This document shows positions 52,587 to 59,849 of a stretch of DNA of 64,000 bases, in pieces. Source of the DNA: MWBV01 sp964418095 (lineage in GTDB: Archaea > Nanobdellota > Nanobdellia > Pacearchaeales > GW2011-AR1). The translations under genes were made by a program, and so were the position numbers. The stretch lies in contig CAYQKM010000001.1 of the NCBI GenBank assembly GCA_964418095.1, forward strand, positions 81,121 through 145,120, read 5' to 3'. The stretch's first letter is position 1. Every line of letters starts with the position of its first letter. The notes beneath the pieces were generated by a model, which worked only from the letters and a program-made list of their open reading frames with translations, had not been told where the DNA came from and searched no databases.

Positions 52587-53501
52587 ATGAATTACAAGTC
52601 ACTAAACTCTGCTTTAATCGTCCTTATAATTGTTTTATCACTAACAATATACTGGTTTATACCAGTATCAGACACAAGGTTTTACTTTCAACAAGACCAA
52701 AATACTAATTTTAGTATAAACAACTCTGAAAACACTTCTTTACAATTTTATGAAAATATGAGATTTCCTGAAAAAAGGATCTCCTATAAAATTGAGAACT
52801 GCACACTACAAAGAAGTAATGATATGGAGTGGGCATTTGGAATAATCCAAGAAAAAACAGTTCTAGAATTTTACCCAGTATTAAAAGATGAACAAATAAC
52901 AGTAACATGCAATGATGATATTAGATATGAAGAAAAGTTATTTATTGTTGGAGAGGGTGGACCAACTAATATTACTGTATCTGGTGATTTTAATATAATT
53001 GAAACAGGAAAAGTTCTTCTTATGAAAGACTCAACCTGTCAAAGGCCAAACATTGCAATCCATGAGCTACTTCATGTATTAGGATTTAAACATTCAGAAA
53101 ACCCCAAAAATATAATGTATGAAGTAAGCAGTTGTAAACAGGAAATAGGAGAAGAGATAACCCAATTTATCAATGAAATTTATTCAATACCTTCTGTGCC
53201 AGATTTATTATTTAAAGATTCAAGTGTCAAAACTCATGGAAGATACCTTGCTGTTAATTTTAGTGTAAGAAACAATGGATTAAAAGATTCAGAAAAATTT
53301 GTAGTAAAAATAGTTGCTAATGGGAAAGATGTAAAGACATTTAATATGGGTCCAATAAAGTTTGGTTATGGAGAAAGAGTATTTTTATCAAACATATTCG
53401 TAAATCAAATTGATATAAAAAATGTTGAGTTAATAATTGAAAGTGATTTTAAAGAACTAGATAAAGATAATAACCATGCTATATTTGAAATAAAAAAATA
53501 A
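52587..53501 (+). CDS. Secreted metzincin metalloprotease with CARDB-like domain
   Basis: A 304-residue extracellular protein with an N-terminal signal anchor (about residues 9-25, ALIVLIIVLSLTIYWFI). The catalytic zinc motif is HELLHVLGFKH (His159, Glu160, His163, Gly166, His169), the metzincin HExxHxxGxxH signature, and the following NIMYE supplies the Met-turn (Met177). The C-terminal 100 residues (LLFKDSSVKTHGRYLAVNFS to ELIIESDFKELDKDNN) resemble a CARDB adhesion domain. It presumably cleaves extracellular proteins or peptides. The upstream spacer contains a TATA-like tttacatatatataaat; the ATG follows directly. Confidence 0.8.
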   Translation: MNYKSLNSALIVLIIVLSLTIYWFIPVSDTRFYFQQDQNTNFSINNSENTSLQFYENMRFPEKRISYKIENCTLQRSNDMEWAFGIIQEKTVLEFYPVLKDEQITVTCNDDIRYEEKLFIVGEGGPTNITVSGDFNIIETGKVLLMKDSTCQRPNIAIHELLHVLGFKHSENPKNIMYEVSSCKQEIGEEITQFINEIYSIPSVPDLLFKDSSVKTHGRYLAVNFSVRNNGLKDSEKFVVKIVANGKDVKTFNMGPIKFGYGERVFLSNIFVNQIDIKNVELIIESDFKELDKDNNHAIFEIKK

Positions 53502-53517
53502 AAGAAATATAAGATTA

Positions 53518-53604
53518 TCAGTCATCAAGACCTAAATCATCAATAACTTGATCTAAATCCTCTTCTTCGAAGAAATCTAATTCTTCACCCATTTTTGACC
53601 TCAT
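53518..53604 (-). CDS. Possible small acidic protein (28 residues)
   Basis: A short frame (MRSKMGEELDFFEEEDLDQV start) ending DLGLDD then TGA. Half the residues are Asp or Glu, and the pattern of hydrophobic residues suggests an amphipathic helix. A TATA-like agttaaaaact lies about 30 nt before the ATG. The compact composition suggests a real peptide such as an inhibitor, but the frame is short and no family can be assigned. Confidence 0.3.
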   Translation of the reverse strand: MRSKMGEELDFFEEEDLDQVIDDLGLDD

Positions 53605-53715
53605 TTTATATTTTTTTGTATACATTGAAGTTTTTAACTCTTTCTATTTTATAGAAGATATATCTAAAGGACACTCAAAACAAAGTTTTAAAAAAGAATT
53701 ATTCTATTTATTTTA

Positions 53716-53725
53716 GTTATATAAC
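53716..53725 (+). promoter_or_regulatory. TATA box before the tRNA-Tyr repeat array
   Basis: gttatataac is a TATA-like palindrome about 20-25 nt upstream of the first (truncated) copy of the tRNA-Tyr 5' end at 53741. It is the only good TATA match near the tRNA. The intact gene at 53969 is separated from it by the repeat array, so the transcript may pass through the array. Confidence 0.45.
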
Positions 53726-53736
53726 CCTCAATAACA

Positions 53737-53989
53737 CAATCCCTCCATAGCTCAGTGGTTAAAATCTAAANNNNNNNNNNNNNNNNNNNNNNNNNNNNNN
53801 NNNNNNNNNNNNNNNNNNNNNNNNNNNNNNNNNNNNNNNNNNNNNNNNNNNNNNNNNNNNNNNNNNNNNNGATAAACCCCTGAAACATTTGGAGACAACA
53901 CAATCCCTCCATAGCTCAGTGGTTAAAATCTAAAGATAAACCCCTGAAACATTTGGAGACAACACAATCCCTCCATAGCTCAGTGGTTA
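53737..53989 (+). repeat. Tandem array of 64-bp units carrying the tRNA-Tyr 5' end
   Basis: Units begin at 53737, 53901 and 53965 (the last merges into the tRNA). Positions 53901-53964 form one complete copy and the first copy is interrupted by 100 N. When the N run is removed, the first unit is also exactly 64 nt and identical. Each unit consists of an 8-nt tRNA leader (aacacaat-like), the first 21 nt of tRNA-Tyr (from CCCTCCATAGCTCAG through GTGGTTA), and about 35 nt of unrelated A-rich sequence. There are no spacers of variable sequence, so it is not a CRISPR array. The copy number is unknown because of the gap. Confidence 0.85.
53771..53870. other. Assembly gap (100 N) within the tRNA-derived repeats
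   Basis: Placeholder run of exactly 100 N. Its flanks join into a perfect 64-bp unit if the N are removed, so the missing stretch is probably zero or several whole units. An arbitrary collapse or expansion of the array cannot be excluded. Confidence 0.95.
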
Positions 53990-54134
53990 GAGCGTCTGGC
54001 TGTAGCTTATAGCTAATGTGGACATTCCATACTTGGATAAGGATGAAACATGATAAGCCATTCCTGAAGGAATCTGTATGAAAATACAAAAAGCAGAACC
54101 CGGAAGATCCCAAGTTCGAATCTTGGTGGAGGGA
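53969..54134 (+). tRNA. tRNA-Tyr (GTA) with intron
   Basis: The gene has acceptor CCCTCCA/TGGAGGG with discriminator A, D arm GCTC-AGTGGTTA-GAGC, and anticodon stem TCTGG/CCGGA. The T arm is CCAAG-TTCGAAT-CTTGG. The anticodon GTA is at 54002-54004. A 93-nt intron follows nucleotide 37, so the mature tRNA is 73 nt. No CCA is encoded. Truncated copies of its first 21 nt precede it in a tandem array. Confidence 0.92.
54006..54098 (+). other. Intron of tRNA-Tyr (93 nt)
   Basis: A bulge-helix-bulge motif supports both cut sites. A four-base-pair helix (CTGT at 54000-54003 with GCAG at 54093-54096) is flanked by three-nucleotide bulges AGC (54004-54006) and AAC (54097-54099). Cutting after the second base of each bulge gives exactly this interval at the canonical 37/38 position. 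Inside, ATTCC-TGAA-GGAAT and GTAT-GAAA-ATAC form stem-loops and GCTTAT can pair with ATAAGC. No ORF or homing endonuclease is present. Confidence 0.88.
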
Positions 54135-54142
54135 TTTTAATA

Positions 54143-55396
54143 TTATTTTTTAACCCATGAATGATATAATGGCCCAATCTCTTCTTTGCCTGATTTAAGT
54201 AGTATCACAGGATAAATCTCAACCTTAATTATTTCACCCTCAATTTTTCCTGCTAAATTAAATGTGTATGATCTAACAACAAGATTCTCTGGAATATCAG
54301 TTATCTTTTCAATATGCCTTGAAGTTTCATTATAAAACACAATATAAAGATAATCTAATCTGCTATAACTTGATGCATAATCTCTTCTTATCTGTCTGAT
54401 AATATCATTATAAGTTCCAATTAAATCTGCCATGTCAGGAGCAGGGTAGTATGTTCCACCTCCGCAACTAGCTATTTCTCTAAGGGTATTCTCATTAACA
54501 TCTTCTCCTGCGCCAATAGAGTAAATAGTTAAATTAGGTAATACAGAATATGCATTACATGAAGCAAGGATAGCATCTCTCATAGCACTTCCTGTTCCTT
54601 GCTCGCTGCAAACAGTATTTGCCTCTCCATCACTCATAACAATTATTTTTTTAAGAGTATCATCAGAAGATTGTCTCTCTAAAATTCTCAATGCTTCATT
54701 TATTCCACAGCATATGCAAGTGTTTCCTCCAGTTCCCCAAGAATTAATAGCACTATTCAAACTTCCTATATTAGAAGTTAAGTCCATTACAGAAGATCTA
54801 ACAACTCTATTATTATATGCAACAACTCCAACTCTGCTATTTTCCAAATCTCCAAGAAGAGATAAAAGCTGTCTATTTGCCTCTTTTGTAGGAGTTAATC
54901 TATTTACCCAAGTACCTCCAAAGTCTATACAATCTTCTTCACTATCTTCACTAATTCCATAACAATTAGGAGAACTAAAGCTTCCTCCTAAGCTATTACA
55001 ATTATGAGAATTAATTCCATTGCATGATACCATGCTTCCAGATAAATCTACAACAGACACAACATCTAATTTCGGATAATTTCCAAATTCTCCTTCTTCT
55101 AATAAATGAACTGCTTTTTTCTCTCTTCTTGCTACTCTCTTTAAAGATACACTAAACACTCCCTCTTCATAAGAAGTAAATGCTACAATTTGAATATCCT
55201 CACTAAAGAATTCTGTTTTTATTTCTGATAATTCAGTATCTTTAGCCACTAAATCACTTACAATAATCCAAACAATAATAACTAAAATTATCCCTAGTAA
55301 AACAATTAAGAGTGTTGCAATTACATTAGACATAGCTTTAGAAGTGTCTATCTTCACCATCTTCTTTATCTTTTTCTTTAAACCCCTCTTTTTCAT
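54143..55396 (-). CDS. Pilin-like von Willebrand factor A protein (1)
   Basis: A 417-residue protein. The N-terminus is a type IV pilin-like signal: basic residues (KKKIKKMVKIDTSK) then KA-MSNVIATLLIVLLGIILVIIVW, where prepilin peptidase would cut after Ala. The VWA domain follows (about residues 108-345) with MIDAS DLSGSM, Thr in TPTKEAN and Asp in VMSDGEANT. Cysteine-rich inserts (CNGINSHNCNSLGG, CYGISEDSEEDC and GNTCICCGIN) may form disulfides. The C-terminal strand-rich segment (about residues 350-417) ends VILLKSGKEEIGPLYHSW, shared with its neighbour. Likely an adhesive pilus component or pilus tip. Confidence 0.78.
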   Translation of the reverse strand: MKKRGLKKKIKKMVKIDTSKAMSNVIATLLIVLLGIILVIIVWIIVSDLVAKDTELSEIKTEFFSEDIQIVAFTSYEEGVFSVSLKRVARREKKAVHLLEEGEFGNYPKLDVVSVVDLSGSMVSCNGINSHNCNSLGGSFSSPNCYGISEDSEEDCIDFGGTWVNRLTPTKEANRQLLSLLGDLENSRVGVVAYNNRVVRSSVMDLTSNIGSLNSAINSWGTGGNTCICCGINEALRILERQSSDDTLKKIIVMSDGEANTVCSEQGTGSAMRDAILASCNAYSVLPNLTIYSIGAGEDVNENTLREIASCGGGTYYPAPDMADLIGTYNDIIRQIRRDYASSYSRLDYLYIVFYNETSRHIEKITDIPENLVVRSYTFNLAGKIEGEIIKVEIYPVILLKSGKEEIGPLYHSWVKK

Positions 55397-55445
55397 CCTA
55401 ATATATATTATACACTCTTCTTTTTAAATTTCCCCATATGCGTAT

Positions 55446-56675
55446 TTAGTGTCCTGGACGCTTCCAAGTGTCAAACAATGGCCCAATTTCCTCTTTTCCT
55501 GATTTAAGGACAATAACAGGATAAATTTCAATTCTAATTGTTTCTCCATCTAAATTATCTAGCAAATCAATCATATAAGTTTTAGTTTGAAGGGTTTCAG
55601 GGAGTTCAAGTATTTTTTCTTTATATTGCGAATTTTCATTATAGAAAATTGCATAAAGATAATTAAAACGTTCTAAAATAATAGAGCGCCTTATAATTTC
55701 CTGTGAAATATGGGTGTACACCTCAATTAAATCATCTAAATCTAATGCCTGGAAACTCACCCCATTTCCTTCTTCTGCGATTTTATCAAGTGTGTCAAAA
55801 TCAACACCTTCTCCAAATCCAATAGAATAAATTGTTAAGTTCTTTAAAGTCTCATTAGCCATTTGTGCAGCTTTAATAGCATCATTCTGAGAATTTCCTG
55901 TATTTTGTTTAGCACATTTTTCATTTGCCTCTCCATCACTCATAACAATAATTGCCTTAAGCTTTTCTGGAGGAGAGCTTTTCAATTTATCAACAGCATC
56001 ATTTATTCCACAACATATACATGTTCCTCCTTTTGCAATCCACAAGTCAATTTTATTATTCAATGAATTTTTATTTGTTGTTAAACCTAAACCCCAAGAA
56101 CTAATCACACTAGTATTATAAACAGATAATCCGACTTGACTTCCTTCTACTTGGTCAATAATTTCTAAAAGTTGTTTATTTGCTTCTTTTGTAGGAGTTA
56201 ATCTATCTGCCCAAACCCCTCCACAAGTATTTACACATTTATCCTCTTTAGTACTGTCAATAGGAATAGTGTGACAGGATTTAGAAGTAGAATTATAGCT
56301 GCCCCTTAATGTTGAAGTACAGCACGAGGAACTTAAAACATTTAAACACGAAACCATGCTTCCAGATAAATCTACAACAGAAACAGTATCCATAGGAAGA
56401 TTAATAACTTCTTCTATTGTTATTGTCTCGGTTTTAGAAGAGCTTTCTCTACCAATTCTCCTTAAAGAAAGTGCTACATTGCTCCCATCAAATACAACAG
56501 ATATAATTTCCATCCTCTCAGAAAAAAATTCTTTTTTTACCTCTATTATCTCCATTTGTTCAGATAATACATTTCTTATAACAATCCAAATAATAGCAAT
56601 TGCAACTAAAGTAAGCATAACGATTAGCAAAGTTGCAACAATAGATGACATTGCCCTTGTATCCAGAAGTTTCAC
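55446..56675 (-). CDS. Pilin-like von Willebrand factor A protein (2)
   Basis: A 409-residue paralogue of the downstream gene. It has the pilin signal RA-MSSIVATLLIVMLTLVAIAIIW, MIDAS VVDLSGSMVSC, TPTKEANKQLL and VMSDGEANE, and a cysteine-rich core with CCTSTLRGSYNSTSKSC and GGTCICCGIND. The same C-terminal motif VIVLKSGKEEIGPLFDTW closes the protein. VWA domains bind ligands through a metal ion, so two such pilins suggest adhesion or a heteromeric tip. The gene follows the COG1361-like gene by 41 nt and precedes the first VWA gene by 49 nt, consistent with one operon. Confidence 0.78.
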   Translation of the reverse strand: MKLLDTRAMSSIVATLLIVMLTLVAIAIIWIVIRNVLSEQMEIIEVKKEFFSERMEIISVVFDGSNVALSLRRIGRESSSKTETITIEEVINLPMDTVSVVDLSGSMVSCLNVLSSSCCTSTLRGSYNSTSKSCHTIPIDSTKEDKCVNTCGGVWADRLTPTKEANKQLLEIIDQVEGSQVGLSVYNTSVISSWGLGLTTNKNSLNNKIDLWIAKGGTCICCGINDAVDKLKSSPPEKLKAIIVMSDGEANEKCAKQNTGNSQNDAIKAAQMANETLKNLTIYSIGFGEGVDFDTLDKIAEEGNGVSFQALDLDDLIEVYTHISQEIIRRSIILERFNYLYAIFYNENSQYKEKILELPETLQTKTYMIDLLDNLDGETIRIEIYPVIVLKSGKEEIGPLFDTWKRPGH

Positions 56676-56716
56676 CTTAATTTACCCAATATATAAATGG
56701 ATTAACACTTTTAAAT

Positions 56717-58105
56717 TTACCCTTCTAAATCTTTTTGGGATCTTGGCTCAAGCATAAAGAACGCTTGATTTGAATGAGCTTCTTTTACTTTTCCTTCTCT
56801 TTCATAAACAGCTGTTACAGGAGGTAAAGCAAATTTTCCTAAAACTCCTATTTTAGAATAAATTATATATGAAAACACTCTTCTTTCACCAGGTTGCATT
56901 CTATCAAAATTCCATTCAATTCTCTTTGTCTTATCATCAACTCTAGAAGGTCTTTCTCCACCAAACTTCTCATGTATCTTTGTTAAGTGAGGCATTCTAT
57001 CTATTACACTTATTCTCTCAAGGAAATTCTTAGCTTCTACAAGAATCATTACTTTAAGTGCAAATTCTCCTCCCTTAGCATTAACAAAAGAAATCTTCTT
57101 TTTTAATATAATATTTCTATTAGAAGTTTTTTTAACTAAAATCACTACTAAAACAATTACAAGGATTATTGCAAAAGGTAAAATCCAGTTTGTTTTTACA
57201 TTTATCTTTAAGGTCTCTCCAGGGCTCAATTCATTATACCAAGTATAGTAAACAACAAGTCCTTCTCTATCAACAGTATTTGGCTCAGGGCTAAAGTGAG
57301 TAAATAATCTAGAGATAATATTTTTCTTAACAACAGTCTCTGTTTTTGTAACTGTATTCCCTTCATTTACTTTTTCAATTAAATTGGTGTTAATTATAAC
57401 CCCATATGTTTTTTTGTTTGTTGTAAGAATATCCTTTTCAGAAAATTTCAAAGTTCCTTCTATTGTTCCTTTTAAGCCCTTTGCACTAATTTTAGATTCA
57501 AAGGTATAATAACCTGCCATTAATTTCTTAAAATCTTCTTTATCAAGAGTTATTGTGAAATCATTTCTTTGATTAGGTCCTAAATTAAACTCTTTTGTGA
57601 ACTCAAAAAACGGCGATGAAAATACTACACTAGCTTCTTTAAAATCAAAATTAACTTTATTATGAATATAAATGTTCAATGATTTAGATTCTGGGTCAAA
57701 TGCTTCTGACCCAATTTCAAATGCATCTTCAAAATTAACAACATTAATTGTTAAAGGTTCTTCAATCTCTCCTCCATAATCGTCTCTAATATAATAGTCA
57801 AATGCATAATATCCAGGTTTAGTTGATTTATATGGATAAAGTTTAAGAGTTATATTTTTCGTTTCTTTTTGATTGATAACTAATTCTTCAGGGGAAATTT
57901 CTCTAGCAAAGAAATTATATAAGTAAATCTTCTCTGAAGAACCTAAATTAGTTATCATAAGATCAAATGTTACAGGCTCATCTAACCCTAAAATATAAAC
58001 TTCATTAGAATCTATTTTTTTAATATCAAGATTTAAAGCAAGAGAAAAGGGTATGGCAAATACAAAGAACAAAGATACAAAAAATATTGTCACAACTTTT
58101 TTCAT
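56717..58105 (-). CDS. Secreted, membrane-anchored COG1361-like protein beside VWA pilins
   Basis: A 462-residue protein with a signal peptide (MKKVVTIFFVSLFFVFAIPFSLA). The extracellular part (about residues 24-310) has repeated beta-sandwich-like domains of the archaeal COG1361 type (YILGLDEPVTFDLMITNLGS, YYAFDYYIRDDYGGEIEEPL). A transmembrane helix (about residues 312-330, ILPFAIILVIVLVVILV) is followed by a cytoplasmic domain of about 130 residues that ends VTAVYEREGKVKEAHSNQAF. Membrane topology and position suggest a surface assembly or signalling partner of the VWA pilins. No further function is visible. Confidence 0.6.
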   Translation of the reverse strand: MKKVVTIFFVSLFFVFAIPFSLALNLDIKKIDSNEVYILGLDEPVTFDLMITNLGSSEKIYLYNFFAREISPEELVINQKETKNITLKLYPYKSTKPGYYAFDYYIRDDYGGEIEEPLTINVVNFEDAFEIGSEAFDPESKSLNIYIHNKVNFDFKEASVVFSSPFFEFTKEFNLGPNQRNDFTITLDKEDFKKLMAGYYTFESKISAKGLKGTIEGTLKFSEKDILTTNKKTYGVIINTNLIEKVNEGNTVTKTETVVKKNIISRLFTHFSPEPNTVDREGLVVYYTWYNELSPGETLKINVKTNWILPFAIILVIVLVVILVKKTSNRNIILKKKISFVNAKGGEFALKVMILVEAKNFLERISVIDRMPHLTKIHEKFGGERPSRVDDKTKRIEWNFDRMQPGERRVFSYIIYSKIGVLGKFALPPVTAVYEREGKVKEAHSNQAFFMLEPRSQKDLEG

Positions 58106-58168
58106 AAAAATATTAAACGAGTTTGATATTTAAGGATTTCGGTTTGAAAATTAATAAAATAGCTCAGA

Positions 58169-58672
58169 CTACATTCTTCCAGTAATGTCTAAAAATGCCT
58201 TTGCTTGCAATAAAAATTCATTACAATCTCCTGTTAATTTGTCCTCATACTCTTTAATCCTAGAAGCTATAACCCATTTTTCATAAATTGACCTCATAAA
58301 CTTTTGAGAAGCTGTCTGTTCAAATTTTCCATCATAATCTCTAATCAATGTTCCAGAGACAGAAACCTCAACACTTCCCTTATTCATCTTTATTTTTTGT
58401 CCATTTATTACTTCTTCAAAATCAGTTAAATTTAAGACTTTAAACTTAACACCCAGTTTAAATTTAAAATAATCAGTAACTTTTCTTTCTCCGTCCCACT
58501 CTACATCTATGTTTTTTGCATTTCCTGAAATCTTTTCAGCATATTTCTTTTCAGTGACATCTAACTCTGTTTCTTCTGTAAGCCACTGATAACAGAATTT
58601 ATAAAACTCTTTAAAATTCATAAATCCATCATACTTAATCTTACTTGAAAATATCCTATCTTTTTCAGCCAT
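58169..58672 (-). CDS. Hypothetical conserved-looking protein, 167 residues
   Basis: A soluble protein without signal peptide. It has alternating beta segments with many Lys/Asp/Glu residues (AEKDRIFSSKIKYDGFMNFK, FKFKLGVKFKVLNLTDFEEV) and a helical C-terminal part (SQKFMRSIYEKWVIASRIKE). Such proteins occur in DPANN genomes as I recall, but I know of no function. It lies between the ribosomal cluster and the COG1361-like gene, on the same strand, and may be read from its own promoter. Confidence 0.5.
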   Translation of the reverse strand: MAEKDRIFSSKIKYDGFMNFKEFYKFCYQWLTEETELDVTEKKYAEKISGNAKNIDVEWDGERKVTDYFKFKLGVKFKVLNLTDFEEVINGQKIKMNKGSVEVSVSGTLIRDYDGKFEQTASQKFMRSIYEKWVIASRIKEYEDKLTGDCNEFLLQAKAFLDITGRM

Positions 58673-58728
58673 CTTTCTTTATATATTAAAAAAAAGGATA
58701 TTTAAATATTCTTCTATAAAATTTCAAC

Positions 58729-58893
58729 TTATTCTTTTTTCTTTTTAGAAACCCATCTAACTTTTCTTCTTCTCATAAGCATGTTTTTTCTGCATTTTGA
58801 AGAACATAAATAATTAACTGAGCCGTCTTTTAGAATTAATGTAAGACCCTTATGAGTATCATAATCTTTTCCACAATAAACACATTTAGGCAT
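58729..58893 (-). CDS. rpl24e: Large ribosomal subunit protein eL24
   Basis: A 54-residue archaeal eL24 starting MPKCVYCGKDYDTHKGLTLI, with the zinc-binding knuckles CVYCGK and LCSSKCRKN, and the basic C-terminus MRRRKVRWVSKKKKE. It sits in the 50S subunit near the subunit interface. It is the last gene of a ribosomal cluster and follows the 69-residue ORF with one nucleotide spacing. Confidence 0.92.
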   Translation of the reverse strand: MPKCVYCGKDYDTHKGLTLILKDGSVNYLCSSKCRKNMLMRRRKVRWVSKKKKE

Positions 58894-58894
58894 T

Positions 58895-59104
58895 TTACAA
58901 ATTATCCTCCCTCATAATTGAGATGTGATACCTGTTTCTATTATTTAAGTCTTGCAAAACACCTGTAACCTCATAACCAAAAGACTTAATTTTTTTATAA
59001 AAATTCTCAAGGTATTCTGGTTCTGGAATAGAGTTTAGTTTTTCTAATTCAAGTGTCGCGTGTATTAAATCTCCATTAAGTAATTTAGACAATTCTTTGC
59101 TCAT
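58895..59104 (-). CDS. Hypothetical 69-residue protein in a ribosomal operon
   Basis: A small protein beginning MSKELSKLLNGDLIHATLEL, one nucleotide after the eS28 stop and one before the eL24 start. It is largely helical, with an acidic region and an SFGYEVTGVLQDLNNR strand-turn segment. No family is recognised. Many archaea carry eL8-eS28-eL24 and then ndk with no insertion, so its position is notable. Tight spacing on both sides shows that it is part of the operon. Confidence 0.6.
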   Translation of the reverse strand: MSKELSKLLNGDLIHATLELEKLNSIPEPEYLENFYKKIKSFGYEVTGVLQDLNNRNRYHISIMREDNL

Positions 59105-59105
59105 T

Positions 59106-59399
59106 TTAACTATAACTCCCTTTAGTAATATTAGATTTAATTCTTCTAGCCTCAATTTCAGTTTCTCTGAGCATTAAAATATCTCCAATTCTTACTGGTC
59201 CTTTAACATTTCTCCTCATGCTTCTGCCCTCATCTCTTCCTGCTTGGACTAAACATTTAACCTGAGTAATTTCTCCTCTGAAACCAGTTCTTCCAATAAT
59301 CTCTTCAACAACAGCAGGTACAGCTTCTTCTGTAACAATTTTATCACTACCTTTAGAACCTTGCTGTTTTACATCTTTTACTCTTTGTTCCTTTGCCAT
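59106..59399 (-). CDS. rps28e: Small ribosomal subunit protein eS28
   Basis: A 97-residue archaeal eS28. The core is EEIIGRTGFRGEITQVKC, then RDEGRSMRRNVKGPVRIGDILMLRETEIEARRI, the OB-like fold with the conserved G-D-I-L strand. A 25-residue N-terminal extension rich in Lys and Gln (KEQRVKDVKQQGSKGSDK) is longer than in most archaeal relatives. It follows eL8 by 22 nt and precedes the 69-residue ORF by one nucleotide. Confidence 0.93.
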   Translation of the reverse strand: MAKEQRVKDVKQQGSKGSDKIVTEEAVPAVVEEIIGRTGFRGEITQVKCLVQAGRDEGRSMRRNVKGPVRIGDILMLRETEIEARRIKSNITKGSYS

Positions 59400-59421
59400 T
59401 TTAATATATTAGGATTTAGAA

Positions 59422-59721
59422 TCATTTAAGCGAAGCAATATCTTTTTGTGCTTCACCAGACTCTATAACTGCAACTGAAGAAGTTGGAACTTTTATGCCT
59501 ACTGCAATCCCTAGCTTCTGTCTGCTATCTACTTCTTTGCAAGGGATATTTTTTTCTTTGCATAAAATAGGCAAATGCTGAACAATCTCTTTTGGTTGAA
59601 CATCTCCAGCATACACAACTAATTTAGCAGTACCTCTTTCAATTGCCTTAGTAACTTCATTTGTTCCTTTCTCAAGTTTTCCTGTTTTTCTTACCTTTTC
59701 TATTATTTGGTAAACATCCAT
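59422..59721 (-). CDS. rpl7ae: Large ribosomal subunit protein eL8 (L7Ae)
   Basis: A 99-residue L7Ae-family kink-turn-binding protein. The signatures are EKGTNEVTKAIERGTAKLVVYAGDV, IVQHLPILCKEKNIPCKEV and LGIAVGIKVPTSSVAVIESG. Besides the ribosome, archaeal L7Ae also binds box C/D and H/ACA guide RNAs and RNase P. The protein is shorter than the 120-residue archaeal average, lacking the usual N-terminal arm and part of the C-terminal end. First gene of the ribosomal cluster. Confidence 0.88.
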   Translation of the reverse strand: MDVYQIIEKVRKTGKLEKGTNEVTKAIERGTAKLVVYAGDVQPKEIVQHLPILCKEKNIPCKEVDSRQKLGIAVGIKVPTSSVAVIESGEAQKDIASLK

Positions 59722-59849
59722 TTTATTTTTCCTGTATTTAATTTCCTTAATAAAATCATAAAAGAGAACAGATTATCCTCCCTTATGTTCATTGGATGAG
59801 TTATTAAAAAATAGTTCATTTAAAAATGTTTTGATGTTAATTAAACATT

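Noticed and set aside
53737..53989. Possible CRISPR array from the direct repeats
   Set aside because: Repeats are 64 bp and directly adjacent, with no variable spacers and with part of a tRNA gene inside each unit.
54006..54098. Box C/D guide RNA inside the tRNA-Tyr intron
   Set aside because: CTGA and ATGA-like strings are present, but the CTGA lies in a hairpin loop and no consistent C/D pair at the right spacing was found. This needs computation.
53916..54113. Minus-strand frame across tRNA-Tyr
   Set aside because: It is antisense to the tRNA and its intron, and is only open by chance.
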